DNA of 64,000 bases from Sphingopyxis sp. JAI128 (GTDB lineage: Bacteria > Pseudomonadota > Alphaproteobacteria > Sphingomonadales > Sphingomonadaceae). The notes below the pieces were generated by a model. It ran no database searches and was not told the origin of the DNA. It was given only the letters and a program-made list of their open reading frames with translations. A program made the translations under genes and the position numbers. The stretch is from positions 186,001 to 250,000 of the forward strand of contig NZ_JACHDA010000002.1 of NCBI RefSeq assembly GCF_014207235.1, in the 5' to 3' direction. The first letter of the stretch is position 1; every line of letters starts with the position of its first letter. Shown one piece after another: positions 8,674-17,776 of the stretch.

Positions 8674-10157
8674 GCCAGCCGCCGCAGAAACTCCACATGC
8701 GGCGGCAGTTCGGCAAGTTGTTCCGCCACCCGGCCGCGCAGCGTTGCAAGGCGCGACGCGAGTTCGGCGTCGGACAGGCCGTCGGCGATCGGGTGCCAAC
8801 TTTGCGGGCGCACCCCCTGCCCCGTCAGTACCGCGTACCAATTGGTCGGGCCGAAGAGGTCGCCGGGTTCGAAGAGGATATTGCCCGTAGCCCGGAACGC
8901 CTCGAACCGTTCCGCAAGGGTATCGGGCATGCCCGCAGCGGCAACGTCGCGCCAGAAGAGCGTGTCGTCGCGGTTCGCCAGCGCATAATGGGCGATCACG
9001 AAATCGCGGATCACCTCATATTCGTGAAGGGCATCGCGGTTGAAGCGGCGGACGACATGGGGATCGATCGCGTCGCGCGGTAGTAGCGACAACAGCCGGA
9101 TGATCGTCGTCTGGATCAGGTGGATCGACGTCGATTCAAGCGGTTCGAGGAAGCCGCCCGCGAGCCCGATCGCAACGCAGTTGCGGTTCCAGATCGCATT
9201 GCGATGCCCTGCGACGAAGCGCAGCCGGTTGGCGTCGGCGCGCGGCGCGCCGGGAAGGCGCGAACGCAGCAGCGCCTCTGCCTCGTCATGGTCCAGATGC
9301 GCGCTCGAATAGACATAGCCGTTGCCGTCGCGGTGCTGGAGCGGGATGCGCCATTGCCAGCCCGCCTCGCGCGCGGTCGAGCGCGTGAAGGGCGCAGGGT
9401 CGCCGGTGCTTTCGCACGGCATCGCGACCGCGCTGTCGCACGGGAGCCAGCGGCTCCATTCGGTGTAGCCGGTCCGAAGCGCGCGTTCGATCAGCAGACC
9501 GCGAAAGCCCGAGCAGTCGATGAAAAGGTCGCCCTCAATGACGCGGCCACCGTCGAGCGCCAGCGAGGTGATAAAGCCGTGCTCGCCATCGAGGCGGACG
9601 TCGGCGACCCTGCCCTCGACCCGCACCACGCCCTTGTCCTCGGCATAGCTGCGCAGAAAGCGGGCGTAGGCGGCAGCGTCGAAATGGACCGCGTGATGGA
9701 CCGGGCCGTGGCGCGTAGCGGAGGCGAAGCGGCCTTCGCGCGCGGCCATCGTCTCCAGATTATAAGGACCGTGATCGGGATCGCCGCCCGCCGCAAGATG
9801 CCTCAGCCAATAGTGATGAAAATGGATGCCCGACATTTCGACGCCGAGATAGCCGAAGGGGTGAAAATAGCGGTGGCCGACCCCGCCCCAGCCTTCGAAC
9901 TCGATGCCGAGCTTGATCGTACCGCGCGTCGCGCGCAAAAATTCGGCCTGGTCGATGCGGAGGTAGCGGTTGAATTCATGGATCGGCGGCACCGTCGCCT
10001 CGCCAACGCCGACGGTTCCGATCGCCTCGGATTCGACGAGGGTGATGCTGTGCGATTGCCCCGCCAGCGCGCGGCCCAGCGCCGCCGCGGTCATCCAGCC
10101 CGCGCTGCCGCCGCCGACGATGACGATGCGCCGTACCGGGCGCTCCCGCGCGCTCAT
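8670..10157 (-). CDS. Flavin-dependent tryptophan halogenase family protein
   Basis: This 495-residue protein has the FAD-binding motif GGGSAGW (residues 15-21) and GVGEATVP. The conserved Lys (K82, in TIKLGIEFEGW) aligns with the catalytic Lys of PrnA-type halogenases. The WxWxIP signature is present as WQWRIP (near 266-271), and LESTSIH carries the conserved Glu. By motif content it is therefore a complete flavin-dependent halogenase-like enzyme. It would need a separate flavin reductase, and none is visible nearby. It is the last of three such genes that overlap by four bases each and follow the TonB receptor. Whether it halogenates anything, and what, is unknown; members near sugar receptors have no established substrate. 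Confidence 0.85.
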   Translation of the reverse strand: MSARERPVRRIVIVGGGSAGWMTAAALGRALAGQSHSITLVESEAIGTVGVGEATVPPIHEFNRYLRIDQAEFLRATRGTIKLGIEFEGWGGVGHRYFHPFGYLGVEMSGIHFHHYWLRHLAAGGDPDHGPYNLETMAAREGRFASATRHGPVHHAVHFDAAAYARFLRSYAEDKGVVRVEGRVADVRLDGEHGFITSLALDGGRVIEGDLFIDCSGFRGLLIERALRTGYTEWSRWLPCDSAVAMPCESTGDPAPFTRSTAREAGWQWRIPLQHRDGNGYVYSSAHLDHDEAEALLRSRLPGAPRADANRLRFVAGHRNAIWNRNCVAIGLAGGFLEPLESTSIHLIQTTIIRLLSLLPRDAIDPHVVRRFNRDALHEYEVIRDFVIAHYALANRDDTLFWRDVAAAGMPDTLAERFEAFRATGNILFEPGDLFGPTNWYAVLTGQGVRPQSWHPIADGLSDAELASRLATLRGRVAEQLAELPPHVEFLRRLA

Positions 10158-11620
10158 CCGCGAATCTGCCGCAGCCTCTCGGCGTGCGTCTCCATCGCAA
10201 GGACGTCGCTCGCGACGGCGCGGAGCTGGCGCTGGAATTCGGCCATGAGCGCCTGGTCTTCGGTCAGGAGCGCCTGCGGGTCGAAGCTGCGCGGGGTCAC
10301 GCCGTGCCCCGCCATGACGAGCGCCCAGCTGTCCTCGACATGCGCCTCGTGATCATAATGTGCGAACATGCCGCGCGCGGCGAACAGGTCGATCTTTGCT
10401 GCGAGCTCGGCCGACACCGGCGCAGTGCGGGCGGCGTCCCAAAAGGGCTCGCCGATGCGCGCGTTGAGGCGGAAATGCTGCGCGGTGAAGTCGGCAACAC
10501 GCGCCCGGCTGCCCGTCATTTCTTCATTGTAAATGTCGGCCTCGGGCATCGCGGCGCGATCGATCGGCCAGAGCAGAACGATCTGCGCGATGGTGAGCTG
10601 GAGCAGGAGCAGTTCGGCGCCGTCGAGCGGGGCGGCGACGCCCGCCGCAGGCCCGACCGCAACGACATTGCCGACCCACGGACGCGGGCGCGTGGCGGCG
10701 ACGAGCGGCGCAGGCGGCGCGGCTTCGACGGCGCGTCCCATTGCCGCTGCGAGCGCGGCGGGGGCGTCGGCATCCGACAAGATATTGCTGTGGTAAGCGA
10801 ACTCGATCGCCATGCGGCTTGAAAGCGGGATCAGCGTCAGCCATCCAGCCGCGTGTGCCGCAATGCGGCTATAGAGCGGCAGCGGATCGAAGGCGGGCGC
10901 CGAAGCGCGGATGATCCGGTCGCAGAAGCTGGGACGCGCGGAAGTCCCATCGGGATCGAGCGACGCGGCCAGCGCACCATGGGTGTCGATAAACAGGTCG
11001 GCGCCGACCGACGTGCCATCGGCAAGATGGATACGCTCGATCCGATCGCCTTCCCTCCGAACGACCACGCCCGCACCGGAAACGATACGCACGTCGGCCC
11101 GCTTGCACGCCGCCCGAAGCAGCTTCGCATAGCCGGCGGCGTCCAGGTGCCAGCCCTGCTTCACCGCCTGCCGCGTCGCCGCCTCGGGCGGCGCGCCGGT
11201 GCAGCCTTGCTTGGCCGCGGCGGCGGCGAGGCAGAAATCCTCGAGTGCGACACCCAGCCCCGCCTGACGGGCGCGCGTCCAGTGCTGGACGAAGGGCAGC
11301 GACGCAAAGGCGCTGCCCGCGTCGCCATAGGCATGGAGGAAGCCATGGTCGCCGCCCGACCAGCCGGCGAACTGCTGGCCTATATTGACCGCCGCCGCGG
11401 CGTGGCGAACCAGCGCGGCCTCGTCGATGCCGAGCAGGCGGTGGAAGGTTGCAAGGTCCGGCGGCGCGATCAGCGCGGTATGCGGCGCGGGCGCTTCGCC
11501 AGTATCGACCCAGACGATGTCGGTGCCGAGCCGCGAAAAGGCGCGGCCGACCGCGAGCGCCGCCATCGCCGCCGCGACCCCGCCGCCATGGACGACGACC
11601 TGCTGCACCGCGTTGCTCAC
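10154..11620 (-). CDS. Divergent halogenase-like protein lacking catalytic residues
   Basis: This 488-residue paralog lies between two intact halogenase-like genes. Overall similarity is clear (HRLLGIDEAAL, FAGWSGGDHGFLHAYG and a C-terminal segment ending HGVTPRSFDPQ), but the key motifs are altered. The FAD motif reads GGGVAA, GVGEAT is missing, and the catalytic Lys is replaced by Asn (N79 in AVNIGQQFAGW). WxWxIP has become WLTLIP, and LESTSI is replaced by LDGAELL. It is therefore probably a pseudoenzyme or a flavoprotein of different chemistry. The start is GTG at 11620, overlapping the upstream stop as GTGA; the 3' end overlaps the next gene as ATGA. Confidence 0.8.
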   Translation of the reverse strand: MSNAVQQVVVHGGGVAAAMAALAVGRAFSRLGTDIVWVDTGEAPAPHTALIAPPDLATFHRLLGIDEAALVRHAAAAVNIGQQFAGWSGGDHGFLHAYGDAGSAFASLPFVQHWTRARQAGLGVALEDFCLAAAAAKQGCTGAPPEAATRQAVKQGWHLDAAGYAKLLRAACKRADVRIVSGAGVVVRREGDRIERIHLADGTSVGADLFIDTHGALAASLDPDGTSARPSFCDRIIRASAPAFDPLPLYSRIAAHAAGWLTLIPLSSRMAIEFAYHSNILSDADAPAALAAAMGRAVEAAPPAPLVAATRPRPWVGNVVAVGPAAGVAAPLDGAELLLLQLTIAQIVLLWPIDRAAMPEADIYNEEMTGSRARVADFTAQHFRLNARIGEPFWDAARTAPVSAELAAKIDLFAARGMFAHYDHEAHVEDSWALVMAGHGVTPRSFDPQALLTEDQALMAEFQRQLRAVASDVLAMETHAERLRQIRG

Positions 11621-13125
11621 GGCGCGGGCGCCGGGCAATAGCGCGCGATGAAATCGGCGTGCAATGGCAGGGTCGCCGCCGCATCGGCAATCGTTGCGGC
11701 GAGGTTGGCGAGACGCTCGTCGACCGTGGCGGCGGGCAGCACATCGGCGAGCCGGTCGGCGGCGCGCGGCTCGATGCCCTGCCCGACGAACACTGCCTGC
11801 CAGCTCGGCGGACCGAACAGGCCGTCGCGATAGGCCTCGATATAGCCGCGATGGCGGAAACGCTCGATCTTGCCCGCGAGCGTATCGGGTATGTCACCCG
11901 TTGTGACGCGCTCCCAAAGCGGCGCATCGGGCGCGTTCGCGATATAATGGAGGATCAGGAAGTCGCGGATGCGGTCATATTCGACATCCATCACGCGGTT
12001 GAACCCGGCAGGCAATGCCGGGTCGATCGCGCGCTCGTCCGGCATCAGCGTCAGCATGTGCATGATCGCCATCTGCACTAGATAGATGCTCGTCGATTCG
12101 AGCGGTTCGAGAAAGCCGCCCGCGAGCCCCATGCCGACGCAGTTTTTCGCCCACGCCTTTTCGCGCTTGCCCGCCTTGAAGCGCAGCACGCGCGGGTCGG
12201 CGAGCGCCTCGCCGTCGAGATTGGCGAGCAAGGTCGCCGCCGCTTCGTCGTCCGAAATATCGGCGCTCGAATAGACATAGCCATTGCCGGTGCGGTGCTG
12301 GAGCGGGATGCGCCATTGCCATCCCGCGGTGCGCCGCGTCGAGCGCGTATAGGGGGTGAAGTCGGCCGAGCGCGCCGAGGGCACCGCCTGCGCACTGTCG
12401 CACGGCAACCAGGGCGACCAATCCTCCAGATCGACACCAAGCGTCCCGCCAAGCAGCAGCGAGCGGAAGCCCGAGCAATCGACGAACATATCGCCCCCGA
12501 CGCGCGTGCCCGACGCCAGCTTGACCGCGGCAATGTCGCCGCTTTCGCTATGTTGCTCGACGTCGACGATGCGGCCCTCGATCCGCTCGATGCCGCGCGC
12601 TTCGGCCCAGCCGCGCAGGTATCGCGCGTAGAGGAAGGCGTCGAGATGATAGGCATAGGCGAAGGCGCTTCGCACATCGTTGCCGTCGCCGACGGGCAAC
12701 ATGAAGCGGTTCTGGAGCGCCGCGACGATCGGGAAACAATAGTCGAAGAGCGGTGCAGCGGTGCCGGCGCGGTTCGCGCGGATCCAATAGCTGAAGAAAT
12801 CGGCCTCGCCGATCGGGCGGCCGAAGGTGCCGAAGGGGTGGATATAGCGATCGCCCTCGCGCCCCCAGTTCACAAACTCGATACCGAGCTTGAAGCTCGC
12901 CTGCGTCGCCTTCATGAATTCGACTTCGTCGAGGCCGAGGAAGTCGTTGAAATCCTTCATCTGCGGTAGCGTTGCTTCGCCGACGCCGACGGTCCCGATC
13001 TCCTCGGATTCGATTAGGCGGACGCGGAAACGCGCCGGGGCGAGTTTGGCAGCGCAGGCCGCAGCGCACATCCACCCGGCGGTCCCACCGCCGACGATCA
13101 CCAGTTCGAACCTGTCCCCCATCAT
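11617..13125 (-). CDS. Flavin-dependent tryptophan halogenase family protein
   Basis: This 502-residue halogenase-like protein has the full motif set: GGGTAGW (12-18), GVGEATLP, K79 in SFKLGIEFVNW, WQWRIP, and LEPLESTSIY. It is the first of the three-gene halogenase run and starts 57 bases after the TonB-receptor stop, so the receptor and the three genes probably form one transcript. Two adjacent ATG codons (13125 and 13122) are possible starts; neither has a strong ribosome-binding site. The substrate is unknown. Linkage to a GlcNAc/chitin receptor suggests a role tied to that nutrient response, but that is inference. Confidence 0.85.
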   Translation of the reverse strand: MMGDRFELVIVGGGTAGWMCAAACAAKLAPARFRVRLIESEEIGTVGVGEATLPQMKDFNDFLGLDEVEFMKATQASFKLGIEFVNWGREGDRYIHPFGTFGRPIGEADFFSYWIRANRAGTAAPLFDYCFPIVAALQNRFMLPVGDGNDVRSAFAYAYHLDAFLYARYLRGWAEARGIERIEGRIVDVEQHSESGDIAAVKLASGTRVGGDMFVDCSGFRSLLLGGTLGVDLEDWSPWLPCDSAQAVPSARSADFTPYTRSTRRTAGWQWRIPLQHRTGNGYVYSSADISDDEAAATLLANLDGEALADPRVLRFKAGKREKAWAKNCVGMGLAGGFLEPLESTSIYLVQMAIMHMLTLMPDERAIDPALPAGFNRVMDVEYDRIRDFLILHYIANAPDAPLWERVTTGDIPDTLAGKIERFRHRGYIEAYRDGLFGPPSWQAVFVGQGIEPRAADRLADVLPAATVDERLANLAATIADAAATLPLHADFIARYCPAPAP

Positions 13126-13182
13126 GCCAGCTTAGCGCGGAGGAAGGAGGGCGCCAGCCCCAATGAACGCCCCTTCCCCCAT

Positions 13183-16100
13183 TTAGAAATTGAGCCGCAC
13201 CCCCAGCTGGTAGCGCCGGTCGTTCTTGAACCAGGCGTTGGGTTTCAGCGTGCCGTCGCTATCGACCTGCTGCATCAGCACGGTGTCGGTGCCGAGCAGA
13301 TTGGTGCCTTCCAGCACGAACTCGATATTCGCGGTCGCGCGCAAACGAAGCGACGCGTCGAGATAGCCTGTACTCTTCTGCCAGATCGGGAAACCCACGC
13401 AGCAATCGATCGCGGTCACCAGATATTTGGAACGCCAGTTGTAGGCGACACGCGCCGATACCGGGCCTTTCTCATACATGCCGACGAGGTTGTAACTGTG
13501 CTTCGAGATACCCTCGAGCGCGTTGGCCTTGACCGTGCTGTCCTCATAGCTCAGGCCGCCACCCGCCGTTCCACCCGCGGTTTCGTTGAGCAGATTGACC
13601 GTCTCGATCCCGTCGTTCTTCACATAGGTATAGTTGGCCTGCACCCCGAACCCGTCGAACGGCGCCGGCAGGAAGTCGAAGAAGGTCTGAAAGGCGAATT
13701 CGGCGCCATAGATACTCGCGCCGTCGCCGTTGACCGGCCGGTTGACGCGGACGTCCTCGGTCACCCCGTTGTTCGTCACTTCGAGATTGAACTGCCCGGC
13801 CTGGATATAGTCGTAGAACTTCTTGTAGAAGCCGGTGGCAGTGAACGAACTCGACCGGCCGAAATAATATTCGAGCGTCAGGTCGAATTGGTCGGCGGTC
13901 ATCGGTTTCAGTCCCGGATTGCCCGACTGGCCGGTATATTGCCAGTCATAGGCGATCGCATTGCCATCCTCGTCGCGCGTGACGTTGGGGTCCGAAAAAT
14001 CGTTGAGGTTCGGCGTCAGCCGGTTCACCGTCAGGAAATTGCGGAGCAGGCCGAAATCGGGCCGCGACATCGCGCGCGAATAGGCGAAGCGCGACACCAG
14101 CTTGTCGGTCAGATCGAACTTGATGTTGAAGCTGGGCAGGGCGTGGAAATGATTGACCTTGGTCGTATCGGCGACGGTCGCGCCATTGCCGAAATCGATC
14201 TCCTGCTGCGTGACGACGCAGCCCGACGATGCCGTCGGGCGCGGCGGCGGGCCGGGATCGGTCCCCAGCTCGCACAGGAGCCCTGTCGGCGTGAAGGGAA
14301 CGGGCAAGGTCGTCGCCCCGACCGTATCGTCGCGCGTCCAGACGAAACGAACGCCAATATTGCCCGAGATCGGCACCCCGCCGATCGCGAGGCTGTCGCC
14401 GCCGAACTTTGCTATCGCATAGGTGGCAATCGTGCGCTCGCTGACGCGGTGGACCTCGCTTGGGAAATAGCAGCCGAAGGCTTTCTCGATCGTCTCGGCA
14501 CCGCGATATCCCTCGCCCGAACAGACGGGATAATAGTCGCCGACGCCGGTCGACGGCCGTCCGAGCGCCGCCGCGAGCTGTTCGCGATTCGACAACATAT
14601 CCATGTTGAAGAAGGCGAAGCTGTTGTGATTGATCTGGTTGCCCGCGAAGAAGTCGCCGCTGAAGGTGTGCAGCTGGTTGGTACCCGGCGCGTAGGCGGG
14701 GCTGTCAATGTTGAAATAGGGCGCTTGGGTATAGGTCCAAGTGTTCGAGATATTCGCCCAGTTATACGCGCCCCAGCGCACCGTCTGGTCGCGGTCGGAA
14801 TAGCGCGCGCCGACCTTGATCGCGTCGAGCCAGCCCGAGTCGACATCATATTCGACGTCGGCGCGGAAGGCGACTTCCTCGCCGTCGCTGTCTTCGGTGT
14901 GATCGGTGATCGCGTAATAATGGTAATTATTCGGATTGTTGAGCCCGCCGTCCGACAGGTTGATGTTGTCGGCCGCGTTCGGCAGGAATTCCAGCCGCGG
15001 ATATTTGCCGGTCAAGTCTACATAGGTGTTGGCATAGCTGCGCGCAGTGACCGAAGCATTATAGTTGCTGACGCTCGCGTCGACATATTGGCCGTCAAGC
15101 GTGACGCGCAGCCGGTCGCTGACGTTCCAGCGGAAGTTCAGACCGAAATCCTGCGTGATCTGCTTGTTGCGCAGCGCATTCGCGGCCGTGTCGAGTTGCG
15201 GCGCACGCTGCGGGTTGTCGCAGAACGGTACACCGTTACCGTCCACTTCCCACGAATAACAGCGGTTGAAGAAAGCCTCGCCGTCCTCGTTGACGCCGAG
15301 CCCTAGGTTGGCGTCACCTTCGCCGACATAGGGGCGCGGCGCCGACCACCAGCCGCTAAGGAAATTGCCGTCATCGTCGAAGGCGAAGGGATCGGTTCCG
15401 CGCAGCGGATTGACCAGCGTCGGATCGGTGACCTGATAGTCGCTCGGCTGGCCGTAGATGCTGAACGCGCTCGAATAGATCGCATGCTCGCGCCAGCTGT
15501 TGTTATACTGCGAGCGCAGATACTGGCCGGTCAGTTCCATGTCTCCGTCGTTCGAGCGCCACTGGAAAGCCGCCGAGATACCGTAGCGTTTGCGGTCATA
15601 TTCATTGTCGCGCATGTAGATGCCGCTGGGAATATATTGCTTCCCGGGGCCAAACACGCCGTCGAAGATCGCCATGCGGTCGAACTGTATGCCCTGGCTC
15701 GCGGTGATCGCGTGCGAATAGGCGCCGTTCAGCATAAGCCCGAGCTCGCCGATCCCCGTTTGCCAGCGATCCGAAATGATGCCCGAGATTTCGGGCGTCG
15801 ATTTCTTCGCGATGTCGCCATAGGTGTTCTTGATCGAAATCGAGACGAGCCGGTCATCCTGATCGAACGGCACGCGCGTGCGCAGGTTTACGGTGCCCGC
15901 GATGCCGCCCTCGATCAGGTCGGCGGTCTGGTTCTTGTAGGTGTCGATGCCGCCGAGAAGCTCGGGCGAGATATCCTGCCAGCTGAGACCGCGCGAACTG
16001 TTCGCGCTGAAGGTGTCGCGGCCATTGAATTCGGAGCGGACCTGATTGAGGCCGCGGATGATGACGCCCGAGGGTTCGGCCGAGAAGTGCGAGGTGTCGT

Positions 16101-16425
16101 CGGTGCCCGCGAAACGGATGACGGTGATGCCGGGAACGCGCTGCAACGCTTCGGCCACGGACTTGTCGGGGAAGGAGCCGATATCCTCCGCCGTGATCGA
16201 ATCGACGACGGTGTCGGCGTTGCGCTTGCGGTTTTGCGCCGATTCGAGGTTGGCGCGAATGCCGGTAACGACAATGTCGTCGGGGTTTTCATCGTCCGCC
16301 GATACCGGCGCGTTGTTTTCCTGCGCCGCGGCTGGAAGGATCATCGCGCTCGCAAGCGCCGCGCCGCATATGCCGTGCAGCAGACCGCGCCGAATCCCGT
16401 TTGTCTTGGCAGGCCCCTTAACCAT
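13183..16425 (-). CDS. TonB-dependent receptor, Xanthomonas/Caulobacter large type, probably for chitooligosaccharides
   Basis: This 1080-residue outer-membrane receptor has a signal peptide (LLHGICGAALASAMILPAAAQ), then a TonB-box-like stretch DDIVVTG. The plug domain (about 60-180) includes the family signature FPDKSVAEALQRVPGI and FSAEPSGVIIRG. A very large barrel follows and ends in the typical C-terminal Phe (YQLGVRLNF). Its size and plug match the carbohydrate-related receptor group seen in Caulobacter and Xanthomonas. It lies at the centre of the GlcNAc locus, so chitin oligomers are the likely cargo. The ATG at 16425 is preferred because GGGGGA precedes it by seven bases. It is divergent from the nagX-like gene. 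Confidence 0.9.
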   Translation of the reverse strand: MVKGPAKTNGIRRGLLHGICGAALASAMILPAAAQENNAPVSADDENPDDIVVTGIRANLESAQNRKRNADTVVDSITAEDIGSFPDKSVAEALQRVPGITVIRFAGTDDTSHFSAEPSGVIIRGLNQVRSEFNGRDTFSANSSRGLSWQDISPELLGGIDTYKNQTADLIEGGIAGTVNLRTRVPFDQDDRLVSISIKNTYGDIAKKSTPEISGIISDRWQTGIGELGLMLNGAYSHAITASQGIQFDRMAIFDGVFGPGKQYIPSGIYMRDNEYDRKRYGISAAFQWRSNDGDMELTGQYLRSQYNNSWREHAIYSSAFSIYGQPSDYQVTDPTLVNPLRGTDPFAFDDDGNFLSGWWSAPRPYVGEGDANLGLGVNEDGEAFFNRCYSWEVDGNGVPFCDNPQRAPQLDTAANALRNKQITQDFGLNFRWNVSDRLRVTLDGQYVDASVSNYNASVTARSYANTYVDLTGKYPRLEFLPNAADNINLSDGGLNNPNNYHYYAITDHTEDSDGEEVAFRADVEYDVDSGWLDAIKVGARYSDRDQTVRWGAYNWANISNTWTYTQAPYFNIDSPAYAPGTNQLHTFSGDFFAGNQINHNSFAFFNMDMLSNREQLAAALGRPSTGVGDYYPVCSGEGYRGAETIEKAFGCYFPSEVHRVSERTIATYAIAKFGGDSLAIGGVPISGNIGVRFVWTRDDTVGATTLPVPFTPTGLLCELGTDPGPPPRPTASSGCVVTQQEIDFGNGATVADTTKVNHFHALPSFNIKFDLTDKLVSRFAYSRAMSRPDFGLLRNFLTVNRLTPNLNDFSDPNVTRDEDGNAIAYDWQYTGQSGNPGLKPMTADQFDLTLEYYFGRSSSFTATGFYKKFYDYIQAGQFNLEVTNNGVTEDVRVNRPVNGDGASIYGAEFAFQTFFDFLPAPFDGFGVQANYTYVKNDGIETVNLLNETAGGTAGGGLSYEDSTVKANALEGISKHSYNLVGMYEKGPVSARVAYNWRSKYLVTAIDCCVGFPIWQKSTGYLDASLRLRATANIEFVLEGTNLLGTDTVLMQQVDSDGTLKPNAWFKNDRRYQLGVRLNF

Positions 16426-16470
16426 TATATTTTCCCCCATCCAGTCCGGTCCAGATTGCCTTCCCACAAT

Positions 16471-16508
16471 CTATATAAGACCAATTGCGTCCTTGGACTA
16501 TTACCAAT
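16471..16508. promoter_or_regulatory. Candidate GntR operator region of the TonB receptor
   Basis: Two elements lie 46-83 bases before the receptor start. CTATATAAGACCAAT at 16471-16485 matches CTATATAGTACCAAT before nagB at 13 of 15 positions. TTGGACTATTACCAA at 16493-16507 is an inverted repeat of TTGG and CCAA around seven bases, followed by T to complete TACCAAT at 16502-16508. Operator function for the local GntR protein is inferred. Confidence 0.45.
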
Positions 16509-16600
16509 AGACTACAAATCCATCGCGCTGTCCATTGCAAATTTATGGCAGCGCAAAGATGTTGCCCGGGGCGGGCGGCGAAAACGGGGGAGGCACAGCC

Positions 16601-17683
16601 ATGCGATTGATTTCACTTGACGTCCTGCGGGGGCTGACCGTCGCGGGGATGATCCTGGTCAACTGCGCGGCGGCGATAAAATATGGCGCCGAAGCCGATG
16701 TCGCGCCGATCCTGCTGCATGTGAGTTGGGACGGGCTGACGCTCGCCGACCTCGTTTTTCCGGGCTTTTTGACGATGGTCGGGATCGCTATCCCCTTTTC
16801 GCTGCGCGATGCCACGCTCGATTTGGCGCAGTGGGGCCACATCCTGGGGCGCACGGGGCGCCTGCTGCTACTGGGCTTCATCCTCAGCAATCTCTATTGG
16901 TTCGCCAGCTTCGCCTCGGGCGACTGGCGCCTGTTCGGCGTGCTCCAGCGAATCGGGCTCGTCTATGGCGCCTGCGCGTTCCTCTTCCTGCTCGTCGGCC
17001 CGCGCGCCCGGGTGATCGCCATCGCCGCGATCCTGGCGCTCTATTGGCCGCTGGCCCTGCTTCCCTCGCTCGACGGGCTGGCGACCGACATCTGGGTGCG
17101 CGGCCATAATTTCGTCGCTTCGGTCGATCGCGCGATGCTTGGCACCCATCTTTATGTGCAAGGCCCCGAAGGATATGATCCCGAAGGGATAATCGGCACC
17201 CTGCCCGCCATCGCGCAAGGCCTGATCGGCGTCGCGGTCGGCGAAATGCTTACCCGTCGCCAAGGCCCCGCCACACGCAAGCTCGCGATGATCGGCGCCG
17301 CAATGCTGGTCGTGGGCGGCATCTGGAGCCTCGCATTCCCGATCGTTAAAGATATCTGGTCGAGCAGTTTCGTGCTCGTCACGAGCGGCATCACCATCCT
17401 CGCGCTCGCATTGCTTCACCATTGGCTCGATCGAGAGGGCCGCCAGCCGGGCGTCGCCGCGACCGCGATGTTGGCGTTCGGCGCAAATGCGATCGCGGCC
17501 TACACGCTGCATCAGGTCACCGCCGGCGTCGTTACGTGGGACCTGCTGCTGCTGCCGTTCCGGGCGCTGCGTGAAACGCTCGGCGATAAGGTCGCATCGC
17601 TGCTACCGATCCTTCTCTACATGCTGCTGATCTGGGGCGCGATGGAATGGCTACGCCGGAAGAATTGGGTCATCAAGATTTGA
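16601..17683 (+). CDS. nagX: NagX-like acyltransferase-family membrane protein (HGSNAT/DUF5009 type)
   Basis: This 360-residue membrane protein has about ten hydrophobic segments. The N-terminal RLISLDVLRGLTVAGMILVN is diagnostic of the family related to heparan-alpha-glucosaminide N-acetyltransferase, known in bacterial GlcNAc loci as NagX. It may transport or acetylate amino sugars at the inner membrane; the exact activity of bacterial members is not settled. The ATG at 16601 has a strong GGGGGAGG seven bases upstream. It is divergent from the TonB receptor and lies upstream of nagB, separated by a 93-base promoter gap. Confidence 0.82.
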   Translation: MRLISLDVLRGLTVAGMILVNCAAAIKYGAEADVAPILLHVSWDGLTLADLVFPGFLTMVGIAIPFSLRDATLDLAQWGHILGRTGRLLLLGFILSNLYWFASFASGDWRLFGVLQRIGLVYGACAFLFLLVGPRARVIAIAAILALYWPLALLPSLDGLATDIWVRGHNFVASVDRAMLGTHLYVQGPEGYDPEGIIGTLPAIAQGLIGVAVGEMLTRRQGPATRKLAMIGAAMLVVGGIWSLAFPIVKDIWSSSFVLVTSGITILALALLHHWLDREGRQPGVAATAMLAFGANAIAAYTLHQVTAGVVTWDLLLLPFRALRETLGDKVASLLPILLYMLLIWGAMEWLRRKNWVIKI

Positions 17684-17719
17684 CCGCGCAAACATACCGC
17701 TTGATGCGATATGTATAAC

Positions 17720-17734
17720 CTATATAGTACCAAT
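17720..17734 (+). promoter_or_regulatory. Candidate GntR operator upstream of nagB
   Basis: CTATATAGTACCAAT lies 43 bases before the nagB start. It closely matches the element at 16471-16485 and contains the TACCAAT core found in four promoter regions of the locus. The surrounding stretch (17700-17740) is markedly more AT-rich than the genes and is likely the promoter of the nagB-nagA-PTS operon. Confidence 0.45.
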
Positions 17735-17776
17735 ATCGCGAGCGCTCCACCGACGCTCGACCGGAGACGATGAACG

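Noticed and set aside
13498..15306. A 602-residue open frame antisense to the large TonB receptor
   Set aside because: High GC keeps the opposite strand open; it has no domains, no signal peptide and no ribosome-binding site, while the minus strand encodes a full receptor.
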